Assembly (NCBI GenBank): GCA_944989445.1
Contig: CALYLW010000053.1
Coordinates: 1,734,001-1,798,000 of the forward strand
From: Ampullaceana balthica
Lineage: Eukaryota; Mollusca; Gastropoda; Lymnaeidae
Direction of reading: 5' to 3'
DNA length: 64,000 nucleotides
A program made the translations under genes and the position numbers. How positions within the stretch are numbered: position 1 is the stretch's first letter; each line of letters opens with the position of its first letter. The notes below the pieces were generated by a model that was not told where the DNA came from, made no database searches, and was given only the letters and a program-made list of their open reading frames with translations. Below, one piece after another: positions 21,996 through 34,669 of this stretch.

Positions 21996-22815
21996 AAGAG
22001 AAATTAAAACTTGGCTGCGTTGAAATCCCGAGCCAAAGAGAGCAATCTAAAGCTAGCAGAATATTTTGCTTAAGAAATTGAAATCGCCATTATCTTTAAA
22101 AAATAAAAACAGAACATTTTACTGACCATGCAAAATAAATAAGACGGAAAACCCGGATTATTAATTTTTAAATTAAACTGTTTTTGCAAATCCGAAAACG
22201 CGAAATATAAAAATGCAAGCAAACGATTATATGCACTTAATTTTGGGGTGTGGTGGGGTCAAGGTGTTCAAATTAGGATTAAAATTTAAAAAAAATTTAA
22301 TAAAAAAATAAAATGATTTATCCGCAAAATGATGGAACAACAATAACTTCTCCCTATTTCAGTCTATTTTTAGTGGGTTTTTTTAAAGGACTAAAGTGCG
22401 TTATTTTTTTTCTCCCCAGTTCAGCATGTGTGAGTGCAACATATGCGTGCGATATTGGAATGTACAGAATTTATTTGTAAGCAAAGCTAAAAAAAATTGA
22501 CTCGACAAATGCTAGGCAACACCGTAATCCAAAGTACCCAGAACCCAGCTTTAAAAAAATTGCAAAAATAAATGTTAAATTAAAAAATATTTTTCAAAGT
22601 ACCCCCACCCCCATCCCAAGAACTAATTTATAATAAAATGTAACTAGACAGCCAGCCAACATCACACGTAAGTAATTAAAGCTACTGCGTGCTTGTCTGA
22701 TGACTCACCAGCAAGACATCGATTGTTGGGGAGACAGATTTATGTTTATAGATTTTCATGTTCAGCAAAGTATATCGTACACATGGCTCGAGTATTGCGA
22801 CACATGTGCTCAGGG
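21996..22815. other. AT-rich spacer, nothing recognised
   Basis: Poly-A/T tracts; no supported feature. Confidence 0.5.
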
Positions 22816-22819
22816 CCAA

Positions 22820-22955
22820 GTGGACCCCGGGAGAGGGAGGGGTGCGTGGGTAGTGGGACGTATTGGGGGAGGGGGGCGTGGGTAGTGTTGGGGGAGGGGA
22901 GGTGTGCGTGGGTTGTGTGGCTTGGTGGGGGGCTGGGGGCGTGTTGGAGGGATGG
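22820..22955 (+). repeat. G-rich tandem tract with G-quadruplex potential
   Basis: Irregular GGGGGAGGGG, GTGCGTGGGTAGTG and GGGGGGCTGGGGGCG blocks succeed each other on the plus strand. They provide far more than four G3 runs within short spacing. The open frame here is a consequence of composition. Confidence 0.7.
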
Positions 22956-23104
22956 TTAAGATGGTTTTAAAATTGAATTTTAAATTTTACATCATGAAAT
23001 AAGTCGAGTTAATCTAAACATTGTTTTTGTGAGTACTTGAATCACTGTGTCCTCTATGGCCCCCTTTATACATTGTTGTTGTTAGTACATACGTCAGTTG
23101 TGTC

Positions 23105-23560
23105 CTGTGCCATATTGCAGTGGACATGTAACATTTGACATGTGGCAGTGGACATCATATTGCAGTGGACATGTAACATTTGACATGTGGCAGTGGACAT
23201 GTAACATTTGTAATGTTGCAGTGGAGATGTAACATTTGACATGTGGCAGTGGACATGCAACATTTGACATGTGGCAGTGGTCATGTGGAAGTGAATATGC
23301 GGAAATTGGCATGTGGCATTTACATATGGCAGTTGACTTGTGGCAGTTGACTTGTGGTATTTGACATGTGACTGTAGACATGTGGCACTTTGCATGCGGC
23401 AGTGGTCATGTGGCAGTTGACATTTAATAGTTGTCATGTGGAAATGCACATGTAATAGTTGTCATGTGGAAATGCACATGTAATAGTTGTCACGTGGAAA
23501 TGCACATGTAATAGTTGTCATGTGGAAATGCACATATAGCAGTGACCATGTGGCAGAGGT
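23105..23560 (+). repeat. Composite minisatellite of CATGTGGCAGTGGACATG units
   Basis: Units built on CAGTGGACATGTAACATTTG plus ACATGTGG run to about 23420. They are followed by four ~31-bp units with AATAGTTGTCATGTGGAAAT and GCACATGT to 23535. Long reverse-strand frames here are repeat artefacts. Confidence 0.92.
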
Positions 23561-25015
23561 TATGTGACACACTGGGGGGGGGCATGTGGTAGAGTCGACA
23601 CTACTTTACAAAATAATCTATTTTTATTTTTTTATACGTTATCAAATAGCACACTACACATTTTATAGTTATATTCATATGTTCCAACTAATCAATATTT
23701 ATTTTCATTAAATAAATGCATGTATTTAATTTTAGTCCGTAATCTTTTTAAATACAGCCACGCGATACACGCCAGGGTTACCATACTCGATAGTCACGTG
23801 TTCTCGCTACCTGTGTCGATCAGGGCACGGCCAGGTACTATTCCTTCCAAATGTCGGTGACTCATCCCATTGTTATAAATAAATTTAAGAAATGAAGAAG
23901 GAAATACAATGCATCATTTTATTTTTTTTCATGTATGAACTAGTTCACTAGGTCGAGGTCGCCATGTCAAGCTGTTGTAGTAAAAATAATTTAAAAAAAA
24001 ATGATGGAGACAACGAGAAAATCATATTTTCTCAAGACACAAGATCACGACTTGTTCGATCTACAAGTACGAAGCTAAAATTCCAAGTCTAAGTGTGACA
24101 TTGCTAGAAGTTGACATAAGTGCTGACGTCGTCCTGTGATCTGTTACAAGAATTCTAATTTTTTTCCCATGGAAATAAAAACTGCAGTTTAATGAATAGA
24201 CAACTCAGTGGCGTGAATGAGGATAAAAATTTGGGCGGAAAGGGTCGACTGTCGCTGTCACTTCTTTTGACCAACTCTAAAATGTAACTTTTTGGAATCT
24301 TGCTTGGGGATAGGACAATAACAAAACTACACGCCCAGATAACTTTACAAATGCACACAATTTACAATGAATTTACATTAGTGCATTCCTTTCCTTGGGC
24401 TCAAAGGGAAGGAACTATAATATATACCCTACGGTTAGACGCCAGAACCGAATTTTTTCCTTGAGTTGTGTATTTCATTTAAAATGTAAATACATTGAAC
24501 AGGAATAGGTTGAAACGTATTTTTATTTAAATTTGCGGTGAGTTGTTTTTACTGGAGTATATCAACCTAAAGTTATTTCACGGTTAGTCAATGCAAATTA
24601 AACCTGCAAGGTGGTAGGTAATTCAGCATTCTTTTAAAATTTGGCTGTAGTATACAAAAATGGTGTCGTACATTTAGAGTTTCAAGAGCTTTCACTGTTT
24701 TATTGTTGTTTTTTTTTACACTGGTCTTAAATATGATTAATTTATTAGCTGGGTATATTAAATAAATGACAGGGCTTCTCGAGACTGTTGAAAAATACAA
24801 TTTGCTGATCTCTGTACTTCACAATAGCCTGGGGAGGGTAATGTCATTAGTTTAGTAGGTTTAATACGGAGACTTGGAAAACTGTTTCGACCAACCGGGA
24901 TTTAGATATTTATATAGTTATCGCACTTTGTTTCAACATGGGGTTTCAAAGAATAAATACTTAATTGACTTACATTTTTAACGTGAGTTATTTTGATGTA
25001 TAACTTATGTTATAA
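23561..25015. other. AT-rich spacer, no gene recognised
   Basis: Nothing beyond short open frames. A G-run lies at 23574-23582. Confidence 0.5.
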
Positions 25016-25019
25016 GTTA

Positions 25020-25213
25020 CATAAGTATAAGTCATGATAGCACTGAAGTTCTTAAATACATAAGTATGCAACATGATAGCACTGAAGTTATTACATACAT
25101 TAGTATACGTCATGATAGCACTGAAGTTATTAAATACATTAGTATACGTCACGATAGCACTGAAGTTATTAAATACATTAGTATACGTCACGATAGCACT
25201 GAAGTTTATAAAT
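25020..25213 (+). repeat. 39-bp tandem repeat, 5 units
   Basis: The unit is GATAGCACTGAAGTTATTAA followed by ATACATTAGTATACGTCAC. The last three units are nearly identical; the first two are more diverged, suggesting growth at the right end. Confidence 0.93.
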
Positions 25214-25215
25214 AT

Positions 25216-27260
25216 ATTCATTATTGAAAAGTTTCTCTAGTATCTTAACACCTGAGAACTTATCATGTGAGCTAACAGAAATAAATAATCGATCCTCCAT
25301 ACCGCAAAATTAAGGTTGACCACTCCTGTTTCTTGACACTTTTTGTCCTCGGTCTAGCCTCAGATTGCGTCAAATCACGAGGTCCGTTTTCAAAGGCTAA
25401 TCTATAACTAAACAGATTAAGGCGATTATGTAAAATGTTACTTACCTACTTAGTAAATTTATGCTAATCCAAATAGATGTCAGTCTAAAAGTTCACATGT
25501 GGGGGGGGGGAGGGCTAGCACACATTACGAAGTGAATTATCCGAACACCGAATTTTAAATATCTCCTGCCTCCTGTAAATATCTTTAACTAACGGTCACA
25601 ACAGTTAAAAGAGACATGTGGCCCTCGTTAAAAGAAACCAAAAAAATAAAATAAATAATAATTCCAACAATAGAATTATGTGCTTCAAAGCGAAGTGATT
25701 GAATAGCCGTATTAACGGTACAATTTAGCTTACAACCAGCCAAATGGGTTTGTAAAAGTTTGGATGTTGAGGTTTCTATCGTTAAAAAAACGTTGCCAAT
25801 CTACACACAACACTTCAGCTCAAGTAATATGTGCTGTCAACATAAACAAGCCGATAGAAGACACGCCTATTGAACACAAGCACACCCTACGATCTCAAGG
25901 CGAACCATTCAGTCATGGGCTGTAACACGGAGTGAGGTTAGGAAAAGTGCATCTTCTTAGCCCGTCTGATGACAATACCTGTAATAGGTCAATACTAATA
26001 GGCGGTGATCTTAATAAAAATGAAGGCCCCTTTTTTCAAGCATTCATTTCAAGAGTATCATTTGGCATAGATTTAAGGAATATATTTTTTACAATTTATT
26101 GTATTATTATAATTTGTGCAGTACAGCGTTACTTTAACTAACCGACATACGTTCTAGTTTGAGGAATATTTACTTGATTTTACTATTTTCCTACTTGCCG
26201 TTCTACGTAAATATTACTTTAAAAATTAATAAAAACTCGAATGAGTATTTAAACCAAATTTCCAACAAAGAATTTCCGATTTTTTTTATTCAAGCGGAAT
26301 CATTCTAGATTATGTTAAAGTCATTTAAAAGCAATAATTCTGAAACTAAACAAAACAATTGCTATCTACAAATTGCTGCTAAAATTACGGGAGTCGAACT
26401 AAAAGAGACTTTTCTCCTTCTAAATGTTTTTAACTATCGTTTGACGTTTGTTTCAACCCGATAGATGCTAAGGTTGGCGAGAAATTGACAAAATACTGAT
26501 ATTTTTTCGGGTTTTTATTATTTTTATTTTCCAGGAAATCCAGTTAACCTTTTCGGAAATTTGTTTGGTCTATGCACATACTTGTGACCTTCTAAAAATA
26601 TTTGCAAAATACCCGAACGCTCTATCTGGTATGATTCAAGAGGAGTTGCATGATCAAGCTCGAACAGACAGCACAGACATTTCAAATATATAAGCGCAAT
26701 TTTTCCCATCAGGAAATTGCGTTAAAAAATGTATATTTGTGTCCACATTTAATTTTAAGTAAAACGGAACCTTTATAGAAGAATGAATCGAATCTACTTT
26801 AACATACACTATTCACTTGCAACGATTTCCTGTAGCTGGTATTAAAGTCGAGCCATAAAGAAATATCCTTTATACACCCAAAATAAGAGTATCAATACAT
26901 TTCTATTAGCTAATCAAATTGTTAAAAGCAGATTGGACCGTACAGTGCCATATAGTAAAATGTCAGAAAGGAAAAGAGATAACGAGAAGGTCTGCGTTTA
27001 GGATTATGAAATAAATAAATAAATAAATATAAGAGTGTAGAGGAAAACATGAATTAAGATAACGCCGACACAGTGAGAGGAATGAAACAGTAACATTTAC
27101 AGATAGAAAAGGAAATGGAATTCATATAGTTTGGAAATTGTTGATACACTTGGGACGCTGTAGCCGGTGTGCTACGGGGCTGAGTTCGTATACCCCCTGA
27201 CACAAACATTTTGATGATAATTTTTCTGTGTTCATCAACCCAAAATTGTTATATCCTTAC
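25216..27260. other. AT-rich spacer, no gene recognised
   Basis: Contains a G-run at 25501-25510. No coding family, tRNA or repeat was recognised. Confidence 0.45.
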
Positions 27261-27265
27261 TACAG

Positions 27266-27310
27266 AGGAGTGGTTCTCAACCTTTTGAGGTTCAAGGACC
27301 ACTTGAAACA
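27266..27310 (+). mobile_element. Single hAT terminus (AGTGGTTCTCAACC)
   Basis: AGTGGTTCTCAACCTTTTGA is a typical hAT left end. No matching right end was found within a few hundred bases, so this is an eroded element of unknown extent. Confidence 0.45.
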
Positions 27311-27524
27311 TTTGAGTCCAAAGAAGAGCATCAGTTCACCCTAATAAACGTCAATCATAGTTTATTTTATAAAAACGAAAACAACTTTTGCATTGTTTCT
27401 AACTAATACTATTATTTCACATTTCATTGCACATTTAAATAAGTATGCATTTGTATGATAGATCAAGGATATATTCAAATTAAAATTGAGAATTCACTAG
27501 CTATAATTAATAACTAGTTATTGG

Positions 27525-27722
27525 CAGTGGCGTCACTAGAGGGGTGCGGGTGTGCGGACCGCATCGGGTGACACTATCACAAGGGGTGACACCAAAAGTT
27601 AAAATTCTGTATGTTCCTGTTATTTGGCTCTGGCAGATTCGGAGGAGGCATATGGGGTAAGTCGAGAGGGGTGATACCATGAGCTGCCGCACTGGATGAC
27701 ACACACCCTAGTGACGCCTCTG
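27525..27722 (+). mobile_element. Short hAT element, GGCGTCAC family, copy 2
   Basis: The ends are CAGTGGCGTCACTAG and CTAGTGACGCCTCTG. The TSD is GTTATTGG / GTTATAGG (7 of 8). The interior (GTGCGGACCGCATCGGGTGA, then AAATTCTGTATG) is collinear with 491-672. Confidence 0.88.
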
Positions 27723-27729
27723 GTTATAG

Positions 27730-28330
27730 GCTATAGGTATTATTGAAATTAAGTATTATAATAAATAGTTGGCAAAATGTCGATAAATTCATTCGCTCGT
27801 CTCCCTTTAAATGCCATTTCTCTCTCTCCTGTGTAATAAACATTCTTCTTTAACTTACATTATTAAAGTACTTAGCTGGCGTCAGTCACTAACGGCCTCT
27901 TGTCACATGAAACAGATCAATAAAGAGACATGATTTTATTTCTCATTTTTAATATCGGTCCGATTGACATATTTTATACAACCAACAGCTATCAATTGGG
28001 GGAATCAGTGATTCTCACGTGGCATTTCAACACGACCTTAATTAATTCTTTTGACATCTTTTTAATCCAGGGGCGAGATCATTATGTTAATAATTTGAAA
28101 TTAATAATAACCCGCATTACGGCTTTAATTTTTTTTTGCCCATTTAAAAAAAGTGCAATTTCTTTAACTTCTATGACTACCATAATCACAACACAACAAA
28201 AACCTTAACCAATCACCAATCCCACGGACCATTATGCTAAGAGCCCATGGACTTAAGCGGAGTACGTACCAATCACACTATACTCGTCGAATGTTTGTTG
28301 TCACACCTGGTCGAATTTTGAAATAACCAC
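27730..28330. other. AT-rich spacer, nothing recognised
   Basis: The 27930-28208 frame is AT-rich and shows no family motif. Confidence 0.45.
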
Positions 28331-28336
28331 TCGTGC

Positions 28337-28510
28337 CACCCCCACCCCCACCCCCCAAATCCTGCACGATACAGTTTACAATTTGTTATTGTGCCCCTCC
28401 CCCTGGGTATCAGCGTGGGTGTGGGGGAGTAACTTGAGAGTGGTAGGGGGTTAAAGCGGGGGGGGGGAGGGTTGCATAAGGTTGTGTGGGGGGTGGGGGT
28501 GGGGGTGAGA
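28337..28510. repeat. C-rich then G-rich tract, G-quadruplex potential
   Basis: A C-rich block (28337-28360) is followed by G-rich blocks (28410-28507) such as GGGGGGGTGGGGGTGGGGG-like runs. The two halves could pair or fold separately. Confidence 0.6.
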
Positions 28511-28854
28511 TCAACTTTTGTCAGTGCTCACATATTATAGGGAGATCACAAGAATAAATTGGAACAAGTGCTGTAATCGTATCCAAAATTGCACGTACTA
28601 ACACTGAATGGGTTGGGCGCTATTCAAAATACAAAGATAACTTTATTTAGTTTCCGATCGATCAACTCTTAATTACAAAGCAAAAGAGGGACACCTCGAT
28701 TTTTTTAAATTAAAAAAAGTTGTTTTTTTAAAATAAAGACAACAACAACACTACTATAAAAACACACAGATAAAATAGAAAATAATTCAAACTTTCATAT
28801 AACGAATTACGTTAAGAGATTCTGCGTAATAATAAATAATAATCAATTGATAAT

Positions 28855-28912
28855 TTTTATATATGTACCCCAGTAAGGAACTGGGCTCACAGCGCTTTAC
28901 ATAAACATAATA
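28855..28912 (-). repeat. LINE 3'-tail fragment (AAGCGCTGTGAGCC)
   Basis: On the minus strand, GTAAAGCGCTGTGAGCCCAG and TTCCTTACTGGGG match the conserved tail of the L2/CR1-like element at 44880-45320. A more diverged version is at 52275-52330. Confidence 0.7.
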
Positions 28913-30135
28913 ACATACATACAAGTATCAATGCATTCAATAAACATTCATATACTAGCAAACACATAAAAGACAGTATGGTACACATAAGCCACGTTTA
29001 TCGTTAAAGAAATGTTGTTTAGTGAATATTGAAAGTAAATTTTGAAGAGATTTAATAATAGATATGAGCACCAAATGTAGAATCATTTAACATAGATTAA
29101 ATTGAAATTATCATTGTTATTTTTTAAATACCTTCTGAGCAGAACGAAGCCGTAGTTATTATTTTTTTAAAGGGTTAATTAGCATCAAGAATTCACAAGA
29201 AACCCTTAATCTGTTTCGACCTCCAATCGACCCCTCCCCCCATCAAGCCAGCTATTTATAACCCTCTGCAAGCAAGCTCCATGTGGATAGGATTTCATCC
29301 ACCACGTGTCACACAACAATCAATAATTTTTTATGTCACACTGCATCAGAGTCATTTTGGGAGTCAATAAAAAATCTCACGACAAACTAGGCGAAAATGA
29401 TGAGAGCCAGGGACTTGGTCGGCATTTTGATCAGAGAGTATTTTTGGATTTAACGTCACTTAAAAAAATTAAAAACTCTTTTTAACCAAAACGTTTCATG
29501 AATATCACCATCTTCAACTTTTACACACACGTTCACATGTTCCATCTGTATTACTACAAAATTCAAATGTTATATTTTAATTCAAAACTTTCATAAATGA
29601 GTGTATACTTATTTTGTTATTAATTATATCTTGTATAGACTTTTTAAAAAAAATCATGTTTTTAACTTCAAAGAAGAGTTCATGAACTAAATGCCCAAGG
29701 GAGTTTTGTCTCACTGCCTGCTTGTAACAGAGGTCAGAAATAAACCAGACAGACCCAAGTACAATGACTCGGACGAACCCGCAAAGGAATATCGATTTGA
29801 AGGCATCCCGCCCACCTCGTTTAAAACCTCTCTACCGCAATTGACAAACAAAACAATTGCGTTGGCAATAGGTAAACTACCCATCTACTAAAGTTATTAT
29901 TTGTCAAGTAATAAAAAAGGAACTTAACATTTTAAGAAGCAAAATAATATTAATAATAATAATAATAATGCATCTTGCACCTTCTCCCCCTGCGTAGTCT
30001 TCGCTTACTATTTTTTTTTAATGTCTCTGAAGTACATTGCTGTTATAATAGCCCGTTTAAACTGCGGATGTTCAGGTCTACCCTTTATTCGCGAATAAGT
30101 TATTTTTTCACTTGTTTTGTTACCGCTTGGGTCTG
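28913..30135. other. AT-rich spacer, no gene recognised
   Basis: The 29691-29891 frame (66 codons) is less AT-rich than its surroundings but not recognisable. An (AAT)n tract lies at 29949-29970. Confidence 0.45.
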
Positions 30136-30139
30136 GAAT

Positions 30140-30265
30140 GTGATCCAATTCGGTCTAAATGTGATTGAGAAGCCCAACAGACGATTGCTTCAGATGTGAC
30201 GTCAGTAACATAACTACGTATCAAATGACCGGGAAAATGGTGACAGTCTGTCAGTTATCTATTGG
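30140..30265 (+). repeat. Dispersed repeat, inverted partner of 36165-36285
   Basis: Shared with the reverse complement of 36165-36285: TAAATGTGAT, GAAGCC.AACAGACGATTGCT, AATAACATAACTAC-type and TATCAAATGACCGGGAA strings. Contains a TGACGTCA octamer at 30197. Class unknown. Confidence 0.7.
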
Positions 30266-30850
30266 AGCGATCACTTCCTCAATTTTAATACGGGAACCAG
30301 AGTCACCTCACCACGTGACGTATTCATTAGCTAGTGCTAAACAATGGAGTCAATGAAGATAGATTGCATAGAGAGATCAGCATAGTGTATATTTACTAGC
30401 ATTGCGTCAGATAACGTAGAAATGATTCATTGAAGAGATCTTTACTTGATCACGCTTTCCGTCTGATAATCTTCATTCACAAGATCACTGAGGGAAGTGA
30501 TTTACTTCTGTAACATCTGGTCGAAAATGGAATCAAACAATGTGTTCAGAGAATCATAATATCTGTATAAATATTTTATCAGAGGTTGGAAAAATCAAAC
30601 AAACACTTGCCAAATGAATGCGTTTACAAGAGTAAGAGCGGTGCTGCCATTACATCAATTTGTATTTGATCCAGATATTTCACTAGTCCAGCCTCATAAA
30701 CTTGATTCAACAATGACAATAATTAAGTTGATTCGAGAATTTTACAATGACTCCTTCATCATCAATGCCACTGCTGTTCATGTATGGTTTAGATGGACAT
30801 CGCCACATTCTCATTTTAGGCAAGCCAGGGCCTTCTCAGAGCACGGATAC

Positions 30851-31435
30851 CCAGCTATTGTTAGACAACCCCGGCTATTGTTCGACAACCCCAGCTATTG
30901 TTCGACAACCCCAGCTATTGTTAGACAACCCCAGCTATTGTTAGACAACCCCAGCTATTGTTAGACAACCCCAGCTATTGTTAGACAACTCCAGCTATTG
31001 TTAGAAAACCCCAGCTATTGTTAGAAAACCCCAGCTATTGTTAGAAAACCCCAGCTATTGTTAGAAAACCGCAGCTATTGTTAGACAACCGCAGCTATTG
31101 TTAGACAACCGCAGCTATTGTTAGACAACCCCAGCTATTGTTAGACAACCCAAACTATTGTTAGACAACCCAAACTATTGTTGGACAACCCAAACTATTG
31201 TTGGACAACCCCAGCTATTGTTAGACAACCCCAGCTATTGTTAGAAAACTCCAGCTATTGTTAGAAAACCCAGCTATTGTTAGACAACCCCAGCTATTGT
31301 TAGACAACCGCAGCTATTGTTAGACAACCCCAGCTATTGTTAGACAACCCCAGCTATTGTTAGACAACCCCAACTATTGTTGGACAACCCCAGGTATTGT
31401 TAGACAACCCCAGCTATTGTTAGACAACCCCAGCT
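30851..31435 (+). repeat. 20-bp tandem satellite, about 29 units
   Basis: The unit is CCAGCTATTGTTAGACAACC. Variants such as TTAGAAAACC, CAAACTATTG and TTGGACAACC occur in clustered runs, which suggests local homogenisation. One unit near 31270 is 19 bp, which shifts the register. Plus-strand frames entering the array are repeat artefacts. Confidence 0.96.
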
Positions 31436-31464
31436 CATCCACTGAGTTTAACAATGACCCTATA

Positions 31465-34075
31465 CAGTGGCGTAGCTGGGGGGTGGTTGGGGCGTACCGC
31501 CCCGGGCGGCACACATTTTGAGGGCGGCATTTGGGGGCATTTGAAAAGTTCAGCCCTTTCGGACAACCACCCTTTTTCTTTTGAAAGAGGAAACCCGGGT
31601 AAAAATAAAATATTCGTACTTTCGAGTCGTAATTAACGGATTCTCAAGAATTTTTATTATTACATACTGTTCGTTATAACTAACGCATAACCGTAAAGTA
31701 ATTTAAAATAGCTTAAAAATTGTATCGATTTGTTTTGAAAATTAAGCGGTATAAATCACAGATGACGCTTTTATAAGAAAACAACACAAAGAACACATCA
31801 CCGCTGGACCGAATATACTATTAATATCGCCGCCAAAGTTATTGCGTGGATTTTCGACATGCACAGAATGATACGCGAACAAGTACCTACATGGCATAGT
31901 GGTTCAAGTATTGTGTTTAACTTGCAAGTAGTATGTTATATGACTGTTTAAGTTTTCAGAAAATTATTCTAAGGTAATTTATTAAAAATTAAGTTTTTTT
32001 TCTTCTTTTTTTTTCTTTCCAATAAAGTAGCACAAAGAAAATGTGTGTGTTTCATTAAAATACGTTTATTCACTAAAAAAATTTACGCCTATCCTATTAA
32101 AATAATGTTTAGATAGTTTGAAGTAGTCTATTTTACTGAAAATTATAGCAATTTTTGACAAGAAAGATTAATCGCGATAGTTGTTTTTTTTCCTCCAAAT
32201 TTTGCATAATGGTGAAAATTTGTTAAGATCGTGGATTGTGTATTCACTATTGAAAAAATTATTTATTGTTTTTGGTGTAAACTGGTTGATGATCTTTTCC
32301 AATCAAATTTTAAGACGCAAAAATGTTTTTAACAAAAAGTGAAAATTTAATCTCAAAATAAGTCATCACGAGTTGAGTCTACTGCAGATTCGATCATTTT
32401 CCCAATGGAAGGAATTAGAAATAAGAATTGGACAAGGTGCAACTTTTGATAAACTACAACAACAGAATATTGATAGAGAAATAAGCAAAAATGAAAGCAA
32501 AAACTCACAATACTTGATATAATTAGATTCTTAGCAAAAAGAAATTTGGCGTTGACGGGTCATCGTGAAAGTATTCATGAGGAAGACATCAATTCAATTG
32601 AAAATATAGGACATTTTCTAGAGCTTGTTGGCTAAGTACGACCCATTATTATGTGAACATTTAGTAAACATTAAGATGAGTAATAAATATAGTGTCTTCT
32701 ATTTGTGGAAAGTGATTCAAAATGAATTCATAGACCTATTGAGAGATGCAGTGAGAAAAACAATAATGGACCAAATAAAGCAAGCTAAAAACTTTTGTAT
32801 GATATTTGACAGCACTCCAGATATTTCCCACAAAGATTAAACTAGTCAAATTAAAATATAAGTAGTTATTGATGTCGGCGAAGTTAAAGTTGCAGAATCG
32901 TTTATTTACTTTGTAGAAAATAAAGGAAAAACTGCTGAGGAAATCACAAATATGATTTTAAAGAAATTAGAAAATGTTAAGATACAAAAAAAGTGCAGAG
33001 GAAAGGCTTACGATAATGCAGAGTTTGTAGCATGCACAAATTATTCTTTAAACCTGGCATGTTTTATGCAGCTTGTACTGCTATTGATTCCTTAACATTT
33101 TTTGGAACAATGAAAAGTTGTTTTAATTTTTTTTAAAAATTCTTCCACTCGTCGATGGGAAGTTTTACTTTCTGTCACAGGTCAGGTGTCAAACGCAGCG
33201 TTGAAACTTGCTGGAGCAGAAGCGGTAACTATAATAAAAAATCAATAAAAAAAAACATTTTAAGCACCTAGGAACATTTGACATCTGAAGAAGATAATAG
33301 TAAAACGAGATCTCTTGCTGAAAATTTTCTCAATTCAATGCAATCTGTTTCTTTTCTATGTTGTCTCAATTTACGGGAACCCGTCCTTTTGTAAGTTAAT
33401 AATGCTCAAAAATACCATTTAAAAAAGGCTTAAATGTTCACCAATGCCATATAAAACTAAATTCTTTGCAAACCCATGGAACAAAGAGATGTGCTAATAC
33501 AAAAAGCTGTTATAGCAGCCAAAAGAATGTGTGAACGCCAAGTTAGAAGGGGAAAACATATGAGTGGGAAAAATTCAAAAGACGTGGTCTTATCTTTAAA
33601 ACATGAAGTACAACGAGAAATGTTTTAATCCATGGATTGAATTATAAATGAATTAAAAGAACGCTTTGATCAGTTGCATGTCCTTGTAAGAAAATATTCG
33701 TGTATAATCCTATGTAACCTACTAAATGAAGAAATTGATTGTCAAATAAAAGATTTTATTGACATTGATAAAGAACAGTTCCATATTGAAAGAAAATTAT
33801 GTATCACTTATTGAAAGAAAAATGATCCAGATTTTATGGCTGTACCTATACTACAAAAAGAGGCATTGCGTTGGAAAAATGGAGGAAAAGGCTCCTTTAA
33901 TCTATTAAAATTTATTCAACAGTATAGATTGGAAACTTCTGTACCTAACATTGTAATCTTGCTAAGAATTTTTATAATAATTATTGTTATCAGTGTCGCT
34001 AGTTGTGAAAGGAGCTTCTCCAAACTGCAGTCGATAAAAATTATCTTCGTTCCACAATGAATGCATGATTTAAGA
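31465..34075 (+). mobile_element. hAT element, GGCGTAGC family, longer copy, right end lost
   Basis: The left end CAGTGGCGTAGCTGGGG and the next several hundred bases are collinear with 16136-16905. This copy keeps the N-terminal part of the transposase (32385-33260) that the other lacks. The right part ends at about 34075, where a different hAT terminus (CAGGGGTCGGG) begins. The expected CTAGCTACGCCACTG end is not seen downstream. Confidence 0.85.
32385..34065 (+). pseudogene. ZMYM1-like hAT transposase, near full-length but decayed
   Basis: Recoverable blocks in order: QQQNIDREISKNESKN then FLAKRNLALTGHRESIH near 32530-32580; HLVNIKMSNKYSVFYLWK, TIMDQIKQAKNFCMIFDSTP at 32650-32840; FVENKGKTAEEITNMILKKL near 32920; EQRDVLIQKAVIAAKR near 33480; and SVASCERSFSKLQSIK near 33990. 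That is the order seen in ZMYM1-type hAT proteins: N-terminal TTF/zinc region, RNase H-like catalytic fold with the DSTPDISHKD-type block (family D(E)ST/D.S.KEQ), then the dimerisation helix. Frames change several times and stops occur, for example after DISHKD. The protein would have been a transposase; no evidence of domestication. Confidence 0.86.
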
Positions 34076-34200
34076 CAGGGGTCGGGAAACCATGGCGCGC
34101 TAGCCAGATGTGGCTCTATTAATGGCTGAATCTGTCTCTCAGACAAATGTTCGATTATTTTTTAAAAAAAAACGTTTATTTAGATTCCTTTGAATTGCAT
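34076..34200 (+). mobile_element. hAT left terminus (CAGGGGTCGGG) breaking the ZMYM1-like copy
   Basis: CAGGGGTCGGGAAACCATGG followed by TGTGGCTC is a Charlie-type hAT end. It interrupts the 31465 element just after the STMN-like block. No right end was identified. Confidence 0.5.
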
Positions 34201-34224
34201 ATAAAATAAACAGCATATATGTCT

Positions 34225-34665
34225 CTCTATGGCATCCGTCCATCCTCAAGGGATGATGGCGTTTCCTCCAGCTCCCCTCCCCTCTTCCCCTTTATGGGTT
34301 GAGGAGGTAGAAAAAAGGGAGGCTACGATAGCCTAGGCAGAGCTTTAAAGAAGACCAGCTGTTGCCCAAACAGCAGGCCCTCTCTCTCCACACAGATGGT
34401 GATTCCAGGGGAACAGCTTAGCTGATACAACAAGGTGCCATCTGCATCGCAGGAGTTGCCAGAGATATAGCGCATCGCAATAAAACTGCCTAAGGGACTC
34501 CGTCTCCTGATTTTCTGTTAGGGTTTATTCGTTTAGTCTCTCCGTGAACAGGTGTGGCCGCGAGACAGCGGAGGTTTGAGATTGGAGTTTCCCTCTCCTA
34601 GATGAGCTACCTATCAAGGTTTACGAGCCCCATCTGCCCGAAAAACAGCATTAACAATGATATTA
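34225..34665. other. GC-richer block, unclassified dispersed-repeat candidate
   Basis: Composition shifts abruptly from its AT-rich surroundings. It contains CATCCTCAAGGGATGATGG, GGCCGCGAGACAGCGGAGG and CTCCTAGATGAGCTACC. No long frame or termini were found. Possibly a SINE or a truncated retroelement. Confidence 0.35.
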
Positions 34666-34669
34666 AAAA

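Noticed and set aside
27140..27205. tRNA-like text GGACGCTGTAGCCGG ... GAGTTCGTATACC
   Set aside because: No cloverleaf could be drawn with matching acceptor stem, so at best a remote SINE trace.
29691..29891. 66-codon plus-strand frame with mixed composition
   Set aside because: No motif recognised and nothing around it supports an exon.
30614..30964. 116-codon frame running into the 20-bp satellite
   Set aside because: The second half is repeat-encoded and the first half has no recognisable domain or splice signal.
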